A DNA stretch of 64,000 nt from Sarcocystis neurona (GCA_000727475.1 KL647308.1:682001-746000); one strand, 5' to 3'; shown: positions 26,601 to 42,010, counted from the stretch's first letter. The notes: generated from the sequence alone by a model not told the origin. Translations and numbers: made by a program.

Positions 26601-29600
26601 GTCGCAGTAACTGCTGCTCACGGCATGTACAAACGTTCACCCATGTGTCTGCGCGTATGTACCAAGGGCTCCTCTCACCTTGCGGTTGTGCACATACCTC
26701 GCTGCGGGCGGTCGCGCAGCACCTACCGAGCCTGTAGTTGTTTAACAGAAAAAACACGTTGGTTGCGCCGTACCGGAGAAGACGAGCTCGGCATTCTCGC
26801 CAACAATACCGCTTCATCAATACGGTGGAACAGCAGAAAACGATGTACTACACCTAGACACTTTGAAGATCCAGTGCGAGCACCTGTTCTGCAAGTGATC
26901 GTACTCCTTGTGCATAGGTGGAAACGCCGAACATATAGAAATACATAGCCCTACGCATATCTATACGCGCGTCTATTCTGTAATGCACACACGTATATGC
27001 GGCAAGATGCACTCACACATATGTGTACAAATATCCGCGTATATGTGTATAACTGTGTATACACGCATGTGTGCAGATGGTTGTTGCACGTGTGTGTGAG
27101 CACGAATATCCGTGTGTGTGTGCACGCATGTAAATATAAGACCAAATACATAAACGAAAGAGATGTGGACATCTGCACGGCCGCCCATGCGTTGGCTATA
27201 CGTATTAGCATACGCGTAAGTACAAGGCCAAATACGTAGAATAAGGTGTGGACATACGCGCCACGGCCTATAAGTAGGCGATCCGCATCTGCATCTGCAG
27301 GTGTCTGCTACGTAAGCCTGTGTGGGGCATACCAGCAGCTGATGCAGTGTACAAGCATTCACAGATAAATCAGCGTGCAACGTATGCAGCGTGCTTCATT
27401 CACACAGGAAGAAACGTCGTGGGGTCAAAAGGTTTCTTTCTGTTTTAACTTTTCCGCTTACGTCTTTCTGCGGTCCTTATGCCTGTACCTCTTCGTCTAG
27501 CTTTCTACCGCGGGTCCCATCCGCGACCATCTCCCTTCCTTCTGAGTCTGCTGCGAACAAGCAACACGAGCCTCGGCAGCTTTTTTTGTTTTCCTTGTCG
27601 TCTGCATTTCTCCTCTGTGTCCCTGTTCTCGTCTTTTTCATTCTTCTTCCAGTACCTCTCGAATCTGGAGCTGCACGTCCGCAAGCAGCTGCACGACATC
27701 CTTGAAGTCGCCAAAGGCACCGCGGAAAACTGGGAGGTAGACAAGCCGAGGTGAGGGCTTCTTCAGCAGCTAGGGGGTCTAACGAAGCCACCAGGAAAAG
27801 AACCGGCAGTCGACTCGGCTTCACATGCCAGACACACACGTATGTAGCATATGTACATACATGTACATACAAGTGCAGGACGGGCTCTGTACATGTGAAT
27901 TACTGCAAAACACGGTATTACCCGTTCAAAGGGCGATATGCTGCGCAGGCAGACGGGATGCCACACTGAGATACACATATGAGTATACGTGGAAATAGGT
28001 GGCTACCCGTCAGGATTCGTGATGTACCCTTTCTACGGTCTTGGGTGGTTTGGGGAGACGTAATTGAGGGCAATCGAGCCGTTGTAGCCATATCTACTCC
28101 AATGCAGCTCACTAACGAAACTACTTGTACTCTGCTCTCTCTCTCTCCTACGTGTATATATGTGTATATATACAAAATTGTGTATTTGATATGAAAAGCA
28201 GCTTTGCGGGGTTTTCGCGCCCAGTGGCGAATAGTTTTCCTAACTACCTTGCGAAAGGCTGAGGTGAGAGGGTGCGACTGCCGTGGAAGAACCGGCTCCC
28301 GAACTTAGGACGGAATAAGAGATTTTCTCGTAGTGCATGTCTCGTCGAATTACCGTGTCGTCTGTTCGCTCGTCAACGGGGCAAGCCACCGCCGTCTGCA
28401 ACTAATTCAACGACGCCACGTGAGACAACAGCGAAGTGTACCTTACGGAAGAGTCTACACGACTGTGTCCGTCGGCGCTGCCGTTGGTTCTGTAGGCGGT
28501 CGCTGCCCGTCCCGATTCTCGCAGAGGCATCTACACTGCAGTGCAGCAGAGAAGGACTGACTGTTGGCAACCACCCGGTTTTGCTGTTGCGTCACGCAGT
28601 CGTCTGCCTCGTCTGACAAGAAGAACCTTGTGGTGCGTCTTTGGTGTTGCCAGAGAAACGAGTTTCTGCTGCATCCTAGGCCGTTTTCTGCCTCGTGATG
28701 TTCCCGATACATTGGCGTGTGACTCGAACACGCAGAAATACATGCACCTATATTTTCTTACATCTATACGCATATACAGGCATATTTTTAATACGTAGGT
28801 ATCTGTACGTACATCTCTCTCACTCTATGTACATATATGAAAAGAGAGAGAGAGAGAGAAAGATACAGATGTATGTTTATATTTGAAAGTGCGTGTTGTC
28901 TGCTACGTAGGCCCCTTCCTGCTCACGGAAAGCTATATTTCCGTATGTATATGCGGATGTGGGTGTATAGTTATACTGCTAAGAAAATGTTTATGTACGC
29001 GTGTGTGTTTGGACGGACGGAGGGACCAACAGACAAGCGTGTCATTCCACCGCGTCGGAGCACGTGCTTCATTCGTTTTCTTCTCGGCCGGCGTTCTTCA
29101 CTTACTACGCCTGTTCCCTGTCTGCAGTTCCCTTCTGCGGCAACAGCCTGAATTGCACCCCGCTGGACCTTTTCTTTTGCTGCTGTCCTCTGTGTTGCTG
29201 CGTCGCAGAGAGGAGTGGTTGCGCGACTACTGCGCGCAGATAGCCCTTGTGGCTAGCCAAATTATCTGGACGGACGAAGTGACGCGATGCTTCGAGGAAC
29301 TCGAAGGAGGCTCGGAAAACGCGATGAAAGACTACAAGCGGGTCTACGACGATCGCATAGAGAAGCTCATTCGGCAGATCCAGCAGGACCTCACCGTGGA
29401 GTTGCGCACGAAAATTATTACTCTCATCACTATTGATGTGCACGCACGCGACGTCGTCGAGTCGTTTATCTCCAAGCGCATTACAGAAGGTAGGGAAGAG
29501 ACTCGTCCTCTTCCTCTCGCGCACTCTCCATACATACACACGGGCATGTGCGCTTCTCAAGCTAGAGGGACAGAGACAGAGAGCCCGGTTCACGGCAGAA

Positions 29601-32600
29601 AAAGCCGAGGGACAGCAGTGCGTGGTCAAATATTGCAACGCTTTAAATCCCTAGGAAGCACCTCCCTGCAGGAACAGCGGAAATAGATTCTCCGTTCTTT
29701 CCGGTGTGGGAGCGTGAGAAGTCGTCGACACGCTTACGTACAACGGCGCGAGGCAACCAGCAGAAGGCGGACTTGTCAAACATACATACGTCCAATTCTG
29801 CACGTATAAGCGTGTGTATACCACTTTGTGGGACCTGCCAACAAAAACTCACTTGTAGATATTGACCTGTTTATGTAAGTGTGTGTAGACGCCCGCACAC
29901 GACTTCGTTCCCTACACAGGTGACCTTGTGCGTAGAAACATATATATATACACAGGCATATATGTGTGTGAATGTATGTGTATCGCGTGCCCCTTTACAC
30001 GTAGGCGCAACTGTGCGCACCCATCCACGAGCTCACGCATGTTTACCCGTACTGCCTGCAAGAAAACGTAGCGGAGAAGAGGAAGGGAAAAAAAGAATGT
30101 CCGCAACCCTCCCTAGAAGTGCTGTGCCCCTGCTTCACGGGTCGGGAAATGAAAATAGGCAAGCAGTAAACAAGCAACGCTGAATAAGCACCCGGAGGAC
30201 TCCTGCACCTGTGGCGGCCTCGTCGGCATCTGCTGGCGCTTCGTTTCTTCGCTGGGGCGGACCCGCTTGTGGCGCTGCCTCACTTCGTGAAGGGCTGCAT
30301 ATGCGTTCCATTTCGTTAGGAGCAGAAAAGCGCTTCCGTCGCAGCGTTGCATGCTCAAGTCAGAATCTGCATTTGACCGGGCTCGCTCAGGTTGGCTGGT
30401 TGCTGCCCTGCTGCTGCTCTTTACTACCATCGCTTTCGACTGACCTGTCTCGCGTCAGATTCACCTACATCCACGGGTGGACAAATCAACCATACTCAAG
30501 CGGGCAAAAGCGGCCACACGTCTTCTCCAAGCAAATATATTAATATTCATATACGTGTGTTCGCATAGCTAGCAGAAAAAGCTCCGATCCAGATATGTGC
30601 TCCGTTGCAGGTGTGTGCTGCGTAGAGTCTGTGTATGGGCCTTGAGCATCTGAATATTTCTCGTGGGGACGCGTGTGTGTGTCGCAGCTGCTTCGTTCCA
30701 GTGGCAATCGCAGCTGCGCTTCTACTGGATGCAACGTCCTGGCGAAGACACCAAAACATGCGTCGTAAAAATGTGCGACTGGTCCACCACGTACATGTAC
30801 GAGTACGTCGGCAACTGCGGAAGACTGGTCATTACGCCCCTCACCGATCGCTGCTACATCACCCTCACGCAGGCGCTCAACCTGATCATGGGCGGCGCCC
30901 CTGCAGGACCCGCAGGTGAGTGCTCCTCGTAAGGAAGGAAGAGCGGCGGCAGACGAGACGTGGACCCGGGCACTTCTCTTCTCTGCCACCAGCGAAGCGA
31001 AAAAACGGACAAACTTTGCGATCGCAGCGTCGACGCTTACACTGGGCACACTCTCACGGGCAAGGAAACCTTCCTGGCCTCCCCGAAGATCAGAGCGATG
31101 CAACCCGTGCCCCCGCTTTGCCACTCTCCTAGCAACTACCTGTAGAATTCGTCTGGGTCTGTGGGACCTCTCTATCTTTTAGAGAAAGCTGTATACTCGT
31201 AGAGCTATACTTCCATCAATCTAATCTACACAAGTCTATCTGCTGATGTGTATGTATATTCCTATATGTATATATATATATACGTCTATGTACATAGATA
31301 GATAGATAGATAAAAAGATAGATAGATAGATAGATGGGTAGATACGTACGCTCCAGTATTCAGAAGTGTCCGCCCGCGCTAAGTGCGTGAGGGCACATCC
31401 GCCTGCGTAGACCTCTGTGCGAAGTCTTTCCCCCTCTCTCTTTCTGTTTGGCTCTCTCTGTCTCTTTTTCCCCGTGTGCGCGGAAGTGAGTCGGCAGCCT
31501 TCCGACTCTTTAATGCGTGCATATGTATAGAACTGGGTGATGACTGCAGGCACGGGGAAGACCGAGACGACGAAGGACCTGAGCCGAGCCATAGGTCTTC
31601 CAGTCTTTGTGTTCAACTGCTCGGACCAGATGAACTACCTGTCAATGGCTCAAATCTTTATGGGCCTGGCGCAGTCGGGTGCCTGGGGCTGCTTTGATGA
31701 GTTCAATCGTATTTCCATCGAAGTCTTGTCTGTCGTCTCGACGCAAGTGAAGTGCATCTTAGACGCGATCAAGGAAGGCAAAAAGCGCTTCCAGTTCATG
31801 GAGGAAGACATCGTCCTCGTCCCCACCTGCGGGTTCTTCATTACTATGAACCCCGGATATGCAGGACGCACGGAGCTACCTGAAAATCTCAAGGCGCTCT
31901 TCAGGTGAGAGGAAAACAAAAGCATCTTGCCGAAGAAGAGAGGGAAAGGTAAAGGGGGAAGTTAGCAGGGTCTTGTAGGAGAAGCAGATGAGTGAGGGAA
32001 AGCAGCCGCCGCCTCACTGAGGCCCCTCACAGGTGCCTCCGCGCGCCAGAGCAGTGACGGCAGGAAGGAAGCACAGGGAAGGAGAATCAGCGGAAGAAGG
32101 GGAAGAACTGGCGGTTGCCTGGAAATGCGGCAGTGCATTTGACGACCAAAACATGCGTCTCAAATGAGGCACGTCGATCAAAAACTTCGGGGACAGAGGA
32201 GCAACAGTGCCAAGGAGTACCCTCAAACGACAGAACTGGCGGGAACATCAGCGGCAACAACAGCAACAGCGGTCGGAGCTTCACAGCCTGCTAGAAACTA
32301 CGAATCTCACTCACGAATGCGAAGAATGGGAGTCGAGTTGCTATAGTCATATCTATGTGTATACATATGTATAAATGAATGTATACGTGTATATTTGCGT
32401 TCCCGTGCGCATAATCCACAATGTGGTCTCTGTCGCACTTTACGAAGGCAGAGCGCAGTTTCCTCGCTCGCCTACTCTCGTCTTGCCTTGTGTTCTCTAC
32501 TCCCCTGCGTTCCTCCTGTACCTCCACCTCTCACCTCTCTCCTCGTATTCATGCGTACATTCACACGAGTAAACAGCATTAATACATATATATATATATA

Positions 32601-33665
32601 CCCGTGCACACAGCCTCCTTTAAAGTGCAAGGTGGCAGGGGAATTATTTTGCAGGCGAGAAGCCGCTCCCCTCAAATCTGAGGCAAAAGGCTGCTGCCTA
32701 CCATGTATCCTTCCACAGTTTCGCTGCCGCCAGAGCGCTTCTTCTCTCAGCTGCTTCTGCTGACTGCTGCGACCACGCTACCCCGCTCTCTCTGCGCTAC
32801 TGTCTTCTTCGCCTTCTGCTGTGGCTGAAGTCCCTCCTGCGTGCTCTCTCGCGTTCCATTTCTGCTCCTCTGTCTCCTGCTTTTCTGTGCTTCTTCTCCT
32901 TCTTCTGCGGCCCCCGCCTCTTCCTCTGCCCGTGCTGCTTGCCACGGTCTTTCTCAGGCTGCCCATCCGCTGCTGCTCCTGCGACTCCAGGCCGTCGCAC
33001 CATCTCGCGGCTGCTGGATGAACAACACCTCCGTGCACCGTTCACGCTTATCGACACGACTGGTGGCGAAGCACCGCTCCGTTGCGGAATGTCGCCGCTG
33101 TCTCTCTCTCACCGCCATTGCTGGGCCGCAGCTGTGCTGCTGCTGCTTCGTTGCTGGTGCTGTCGCTGCAGGTCCTGTGCGATGATCGTGCCCGACGTGC
33201 TGTTTATTTGCGAGAACATGCTCATGTCTGAGGGCTTTATCAACGCCAGAGCGCTGGCCCACAAGTTCGTCACGCTCTACTCTCTGTGCAACGCGCTGCT
33301 CTCTAAAGCCACGCACTACGACTGGGGCCTGCGCGCAGTGAAGGCCGTGCTGCGCCAAGCGGGGGCGCTAAAACGAGCGGACACAGCCTTTGACGAAGAC
33401 GTGCTTCTTATGCGGGCCCTCAGAGACTTCAATATTGCCAAAATCACCACACAAGGTAACGACAGGCAGCAGGTATCAGGCTTCTTCACGCTTGCGGCCG
33501 CACGCTGTGCAATAGACCACTACCACTAGCTCATCTGTATCTTCCCTGGCGGGTTTGCAGCCATTCTTCACCTATGAATATGTGGATGGCCGTTTCACTC
33601 TGTCACTGTTTCTACCTGTGTAGACAGAGGAAGAGAGAGACTCCTGCCTCACTGTGGGGCCACAC

Positions 33666-33700
<35 letters not shown>

Positions 33701-36700
33701 GATAGATAGATAGATATATAGTGATGTATGTGTTCATATGTACGTGCACTTGAAAGCACGTGTATAACATGAAATTCAACGCCTGTGTAAAGGGACAAGG
33801 AACAGAGACGGAGAGATAGAGAGGGAGAGACAATGGGACTTGCTGGGGTGAGAAGTAGAGGCATGTGGTGCTGGTGGAGTGTTACTACACAACATCTTTT
33901 TCAAAACGTGTACACAGATGGGGTTGTAGGTGCACATGTGTGGGAGGGGATCTGCTTTAACGGAATAGTGTCAGCGGATCAAGTAGCATCTGGTAGAATA
34001 TCGCTCTAGCACACCGGCTGCCTTCCTGTATCTGTTTCATCTATCTGCCTCCCTTTTGTCTCTTTCCCCATAAACTTTTATAGAGGTCTGCGTATTTCTC
34101 CGTACGTATTCGTAGGGTACTTTTACAGTTGAAAAGTCCGTCTCGTCGCCTGCCTATCTGTCTACCCTTCTTGCGCGCTATCTGTCTGTGTCTGTATGTG
34201 ATTCGTCTTTCTCCGCAGAAACTCTCTAGCAATCTACAGATCTCTGTGGCTGTACTCGTGGAACTCGTCCACTGTAAAATTTCCCTCGAAATATATAAGT
34301 ATGTTCCCTTATCCTTTGCCCGCACCTCCTCCTCTCTCCGCAGTGACAACCCGCGGCTCTCCGTTAATAATTCCCGTATCTGTAACTACCTGCTCGCGTA
34401 CCTCTGCAGGGCAAGCACAAGTCCCTGCCTCTGCTTCTAGTCTCAGTGCGCGCCACTTTTGCCGACGTCGGCCAAAGCCAGAGGAAATCGCCACGAGGAA
34501 AATGTAGCAGCTCTCCACGGTAGTACTGCTCACACTGGTAATAGAAAGTCATGTGCATGCACACATGTAAGCCTGTACCTCACAGCGGTATAGGCCCAAC
34601 GTAAGCCCCACACGCGTAGTGGCTGTCCAACGCGGGTACGTCTACACATGTGCAGGTGCTTGTATGTCTACCCCGACTCTACTGTGGACCTGTAAATAGA
34701 TTTCTATCCTGTGCTGGAGGGTACTTACTCATCCGTGATGCATTTCTTGGCGTCTCGCTTTCCTCCGCCGGGTGACGCAGTTTGCAGGCGAAGGTCGTCT
34801 GCTCGCTTTCACACCAGTGTGTGTCACTGCGTAGGGGGACCCGTGCACTGACGGCCACCTCCTACGTCTGGACACCGGGTGCCTGGGTGCATGTGCTGCG
34901 TGCCCGCCTGCTGCAGACAAGCCCGTGTTCTTGCGCCTCATCGACGACTTGTTCCCGGGCATCCAAGCGCCTTCAAAGCGGGACGCAAACTTTTGGAAGG
35001 TGGTCACGCAAGTGACGAAGCAGCAGAAGCTGCAGCCTGAGGAACAGTTTGTTCTCAAATGTGTGCAGCTCAGGGAAATTCTCTCGGTAGGGAGCTGCTT
35101 GTCTTGCTCTTCACCACTGCTTGTTTATATGTGTAAGTGCAAGCTTTAGACACTGTCCAGATATACACACATCTAGACGTATATGCATATATATATATGT
35201 ATATATACATGTATACGTATACACACGCATATATATAGATACACAGGCCTATACATATATATATGTATGTGTATATATGTACATATATAGAGAGAGAAAA
35301 CGTAGAGATACGCACGCACGTATGCGTGTGCAAACTTGTGTATACTGTTCACCGAATGTGTGTGTGTATTTGTGTCTGTGTCTTGATGGGAACACGACGT
35401 TTAAACTGCAGCATGAATAGACGACCGTTTCCAGTTTCGCCTTGAACTGACAAACAACTGTCCCCAAAATATGGCTCTGTATATTTAAAACACCTGAGTT
35501 TCACCGACGCATACATACATATATATATATACATATGTAAGAGTGAGATACTAATTCCGTTGTTGGCACAGTACTGTAAGGAAGGTACCGACCAACCAAA
35601 GGTGCAAGTTGAAGAGGCCCTTTATTCTCAGCGGCATGAAGCTGAGGGAAGGTGCGAGCGCCACCAGACAGTCGAAACTTGGTGGATATACACACACAAA
35701 TATTTACATATATCCACATGTAAGCATATCCCCTATATGTGGATGTACACAAACAGCTGCACAATAGCCAGGCTTGCTTCTGACACTCGAAGAAAGGTAG
35801 GCTCTTTCTCGACCGCACAGGTGAGGGAAAGGCCGCGTAGGGCTGCAGCCGCTTCTGTGGTGCTGCAACTGCTGTTGGGGTTCTTGCACACAGGCAGAGT
35901 TCCTTTCGTCTCCTCGGCGCCTTTTTGCCTCTGCGTTTCGTTGCTTGGGCTCTCCGCACTCGAGTCCTTTCCCGTTCTTGTTCCTGGGGCTCTGTGCATG
36001 TGTTTCTATTTCCTCCCTGTGCTTATTTGCTTTTCGGCTGTTGTTGCAGGGCTGCGTGCAATCGTCTCATTTTTTGCCCCCTGATCCTTTTGCTCCTTCA
36101 TGTTGTCGCCGTTTTGGAGCCCCATGCACGCGCGTCCGGTATCTCTCTGTGCTTTCTATGCAACGTCTTCTTCCTGTTTGCCTCGAAGGTCCGGCACTGC
36201 CTCTTCGTTCTGGGCCCTCCCGGCTGCAGCAAGTCCTGCGTGTGGCAGACGCTTAGCAGGGCCCTTGTGGCTATCGGTGAAGAAGCCGTGTACGAGGCCT
36301 TGAACCCCAAGGCTGTCTCGGCTAGCGAGCTCTACGGGTGAGCTGCAGCGCAACGCGAATCGGCAGCCACACACAGCTGCAGGACCAACTCTTCAGATAT
36401 TGATATTCACAAGTGTGTGTATGTGAGAGTGTGTGTGTGTGTAGATGTAGGAGCACGCACGTCATTGTAAGTGTAGCCGAGTCGTTAAACACAGAAAGGA
36501 CACGGCCATTTTCAATGCGGCTCTTCGTCCACAGATACGTACGTCCTACGCAGGTGTATGCATATACGTGAAGAAACATTCCTTCTGCAGAATGCACCAA
36601 AAGTGCATACAAGTGTTTGCATATATTTGTATATGTGCCTACGTGTTCAGGTGTATGTACACATGTACACACATGTATATATACACGTAAATGTACTTCT

Positions 36701-39700
36701 CTATGTGTATACATGTGGGAGGCCACGTTGGTGAACTGACTTGTGCGCAACTACATGCAGGTGCATCTGCTGATCTCTGCGTCAACCGCTTGTTCACGTG
36801 CACGTGTGGGTGTTGCTGTACGAAGGGATAGACAAAAGGCTGTTCTGCTCAGACAGTTGTTCATATCAGCGTCGTCACATTCTTCCTATGCAGTACATGC
36901 AGAGGCGCGGGGCAGCAGGCTGAATGCTGCTGCGGCCAGGGCCGACGTGGACGCTGCTGAGGTGGCGCAGCTTTCTCCTGTGCAGTGGGCGTCCTTTAGT
37001 GGATGTTCTACTGCGACTGTGACGTCAGCTCTATCTTCCAGAGTGGAATGCGTGTGGAGCGCCTTAGAGAAAGTTATGCCTGCTGTCTCGATAACGAGGC
37101 TAGCCTGCATGCTGCATGTTCTTGATTAAATGTTGTGTACACCTGTGTGTGCGCACACCAACGGACGTATACGTGTACAAGTGCATGTCCCCGTGTCCGC
37201 TCCGTAGACGCCGCAGATTTTCTCATCGCCTGCAACTGACACTTCACTTGTTGCCATCGGCCTGTCGCTCTGAGCGACTTCACTCGAAGGCAGCGGTAAC
37301 CGTGTCTGCGGTCTCTGCTTGTTGACTTGCCCCAACGCGGTGGACCCTCTTGATTCAACAGATGAGTTGCTAGCTAGCCGCAACAAGTTTCCTCAAGGGC
37401 TTCGGCTAGATATGGTGTCTATCTCCAAGAAGAAGTCTAGGTATACGGACATTGTCCTTTGTATACATGAAGGTAATCTATCTCTCGTGGCATATATATA
37501 TATATATATATATGTATGCCTGTGTGTATTTAGTATCTCTTCCGCCCAAAATATATATCTATGTACGTACACGTATGTCTGTACCGTATGTCTCTTATAC
37601 CAGCCATGTATATATATGCATGTATATACGTATATAACTATATGTGTACCCGTACGCTATAATGTACCCTGTCTTCCGCGGCATACAGGGATGCAGATAG
37701 ACACGTGTATACAATATATATATATATACATATATATATATATGCCGCTATGTGTTTACGCTATCTTAATTACATATACGTATACATACGTATACTTTGT
37801 GCACTGTACCTGTCGGGACAGCCTTATGAATATGTATACACTACATCTGTCATATCACACAAGGGTGCATGAGGTCTGGTGCTGGGTGAAGAGTCTGTAG
37901 GGCGTGTGCGCAGTCGACCGGCCCAAGTTGACGAGCCACCGAATTGCATGTGAAGCCTACGCGCCTTCACTGGACTTATACACAGACATACTCCACGTCG
38001 ATGCACACGTGTGATCTCTGCCTCCAAACTCAACTTGCAAGGAAGCTGCGCTGACACGTGAGCGCGTCCAGACGCACCGTAGAGACTGCAGGGCGGCCAA
38101 CCGTCGCCGCGTGGGCGTTGTTTGAACTCGCCCGTGGGATTGCCTCCTGCAATGGTGTGTTCGCCAGGTATATGACGTCTACGAAGGAGTGGAGAGACGG
38201 TGCCATAGCTGTGATCATGCGCAACATGTCGAAGGAAAGGGGGCGCTTCAAGGCGTCGCAGCTGCACAAGTGGATAGTGCTCGACGGGGATATTGACGCT
38301 GAGTGGATCGAGTCCATGAACACGGTCATGGACGACAATAAAGTAATGAGGATCAGAACTCTTTCATTCTCCCCTTAACTCTCCTTGGCTTCTTTTTTTC
38401 CTGCTCCTTGTTCTGCTGCTTTCTTCTTGCTCGTGGAAATCTGAGAGGCTCCTGGTTTGCGTGTATACGTATCGGCGTCCCTCCCCTCCGCAGAGGCAGC
38501 CCAGTTCTCCGTAGGCCCAGGAGGGCGTCGCTGTCGCTACATGGTTACTACGTGGGCGTCGGTATTAAGCGGCAAAAAGAAAATGTATACCAGCTTTAAA
38601 CAGCAAACAACTGCGTGCAGATAGCAGGACATCCGTACCCAGCGATTCAGCCTTTACAGGAACTGAGGAAGACTTCCTTCACAGCGCCCGTGGCTGTTTA
38701 GAGAAACTTGTGGAATGACAGGTGTCTCTTGTAAGGCGCGGGCAATGTATGTGCACCTCAGTCTAACTAATGCAGTTCCCCCTCCAAAATGCACTCATAC
38801 AGGTAAACCCCTGCGTACACACCGGATACTCGAGTACCTACTGTACTCGTATATGTCCCGTATAACTCGGGGCAGGTACGTGTTGCTACTAGAATATATG
38901 ATAGGACGTGTATACGTTCACAAAAGCCGCGTGACTTTCGTATAGAGACCACGTGAAGGGGACTCGACGAAAGGCGCTGCCGCTGGCGTGTCCTATGTCC
39001 ACACACCTCTCAGGGTGTCAACTTTTTCAGTTGAATCCACCGAGACGCCCATACGTATAGTCTCCCACATACGTACACACATTTGTATACATGTGTAGTA
39101 CAAACGTGTTTTTTGCATGTAGGGGTGCCCGAACTCTTTGTCGTGTGGACAGACTTCGGCAGACACACCGTGCTCTCTATCGTTGAAGACTGGATCACCA
39201 CAACGGCGTTGATGTAGTGGCGGACACCGCTAAGGAACGTGCGTCTGCTTTCTTCAGGTGTTGACGCTGGTTAGCAACGAGCGCATCCCCTTCACGAACA
39301 CGATGCGCATGCTCTTCGAAATTGCCGACATGAAACATGCGAGTCCGGCGACAGTCTCCCGGGGGGGGGTCCTGTTCATCAATGAAACCGACGTGGGCTG
39401 GAAGCCTTACCTGGAGTCGTGGAGAGAAACACTGCCTGACCAGATTGCCCAGTCGCAGTTTTACTTGCTCTTTAGCTACTACTTCGAGCAGGTAAGTCCG
39501 GAATAAAGAGCTCATCACCGCGGAGCAGCAGCCCCCGCGGCGTGTGTACCACGCGCAGCGTCACGTTCTCCGCTGTGGATTGCTCTCCCTGGGCCTTCGG
39601 CACGACCTTCTGTTATTGCGAGCTGTGTCTTTTCTTCGTAAACACTGGCTCAAAACATCGACCAGGTGCCCCTACAGAGAGATCTACTAAGAGCTGTGTT

Positions 39701-41979
39701 GACACATGAGACGCGTCTAAGAGGGACAGTGTTGCTGGCAAGTCGGTGCTTGATACATCGGTGTGAGGATCTGTCTACTGACGTGTTTAATACACGCCTG
39801 CGTAGAACGTGAGAAGAAGCAATGCCTGTAGATGGAGGACGGCGTGATAGAAGCGATTGACGTCGCCCGCTACCAGAAAGGAAAGGACCGCACGCAGACG
39901 CGTACCAGAGGGTCGAACTAGGGAGCTGTGTGCCTGCTTGCAGAATATCGAGACTTTCCACAAGAACTTCAAGTTTACCTGTCCCATGAACGACGTCGGC
40001 TTCGTCGAAAGCATCTGCTGCTTCATAGACGCACTGCTGTACAACAACACCAAGGAAAATATGGAGGCGCTGAAGACCCGCAGTCCCGAGGAGCAGAAGA
40101 ACATCTACGAGGCCTACTTCGTCACGGCCCTCATGTGGACTGTTGGAGGCTGTCTCGCCGATGACAAAATTGTAAATTACCGGTGAGGCGGTTCGCCAAA
40201 AGACAAGCAAGAGGCGTATGTATGCAGGCTGTTAGCTGTGGGTGGAGAGCCATAAAGGAGACGGCCTCAGTAGTAGGAGAATACTGACGCGTGGACGTGT
40301 GTAGCCAAGGGTTCCAGACGGCGGGCCGTGAAACCCGTGCGACCGAGCTTGCCTGAGAAGGAAAACAGTAGCAACATTTGTACATATAGGAGTCGTGATG
40401 TACATGTGGTCGAGGGGGGCTTGTACACAGCGACACCAGTTGTGAGCGTCTGGAAGACGTCACCCCCGAACAGGGAACTTTGTTTTCGATCTCTCGCAGC
40501 CCCGCTCACACAGACGTTCTCTCAGACTGGGTGGGTAGTGATGTGGTTCTGAAGCAACCACGTGTGCTGTGAGGTACACAGGCAATGACCTACGAAAAGT
40601 AATGCAGACACGTGGACACCCCGGGGAGACGGCGCCAGAGTGTTCGCCCTCTGATATGCGGGGGTCGGTCGCTTATTGCTTTCCTCTGTTTGATTGCTCC
40701 TTACGTGCGTGTCAGGGGACAGTTTAGCAGCTGGCTGCGTGGTGCGTGCAAAATCAAGTTTCCAGAGGGCGGTCTCTGCTTCGACTATTACTTCGACCAG
40801 GCGTCTTGCCAGTGGTCCAGCTGGTCTCAGCTGCTGCAGCCGTTCGAGCCGGCGCCAGAGACGCTGTACTCCCATCTCACTGTACCAACCATGGACACCA
40901 TCAGGTGAACAAAGATTCTCCCGGAGTCGTCACAAAGATGCATAGCTTCATATACTTCTGTGTGGCCGTGCGCGTGTGAAGTGCTCAAAAAATAGGCCTA
41001 CACAATGGGACATGTTCGTAGGCGCTCGAGGAAATAGACAGCTGAGCAGTGCAACTTCCCACATGCTGCTGCGCCCAGCAGAAGTTTGCTGTAGGAGCCT
41101 CTCTGATGCGTAGAAGTGCTGTCTCTGCGATGGCACGACCCACTTTGGCGTATAATATGCAATCGAATAATGGTCGAGAGAGCAAACTTGCTGCTGCTGG
41201 GCGAAGGAGAGCCGATGTGTTCTGTGGCATTGTATGAAGGAAGAACGACAGCCTGAGGATCGTTGCCCGTTTTCGCGCTTTGAGACCCAGCCCACAATCG
41301 CGGACTCTTCTGTTTGCGATAGCGTCCTAGCTCTGCTCTGCGTAGAAGTATGTCTATATACACCTTTAAGGTCTTAACCCTGCTCTGCATAGGAGTGTGT
41401 CTACACACCTGTGGACCAGTGCTGCCTATGTGTAGAATCTCGACGCCGCCTTCCTGCACAACGTGAACCACTCGTTGCAGGGGGGGCACGGGGGCGGACA
41501 CGTAAAGTCGTAGCTAACACGAGAAGTAGTCGCACGTACGCATTCGCTTGCGGCCTCAACCTTGGCCTGCTTTTGACCAGTGAAAGCTGTGTGAAAAAAC
41601 GAGAACCCTGGCAGTTCCGCTCAGCACAAACTAACACGTATAGACAGCTGTACACATGTCTACAGGTAGTTATGTACGTATATGCGTCTTTCCGCACGTA
41701 GAGAGACAAGCTTTGCGTGGTTGACACGAGGATAAAGGAGGCTCTTTGGCGATTGTATACTGCTCAGGGGTGAGAACGTCAGTTCTGTTGTCGCGACAGT
41801 GCCCATGTCTCTGATCCTGCGCAGTCGCCACTACAACTTACGTGCTTGTGTGTGAAGTTTTCTACGCCCTGCTACACACAGCCACCACGACAACTGTGCT
41901 GCTCTCTGTGAATGTGGTCTACATGTTCCCTTCTCTGTTTTTCCGTGTCCCTCGCTCTTGCCGTCTCTCCCTTTCTCCC

Positions 41980-42010
<31 letters not shown>

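Noticed and set aside
28883..29208. Upstream extension of exon 16 in the open frame from 28883
   Set aside because: The dynein frame needs phase 2 entry at GTCGCAG|AGAGGAG; upstream sequence is pyrimidine-rich intron.
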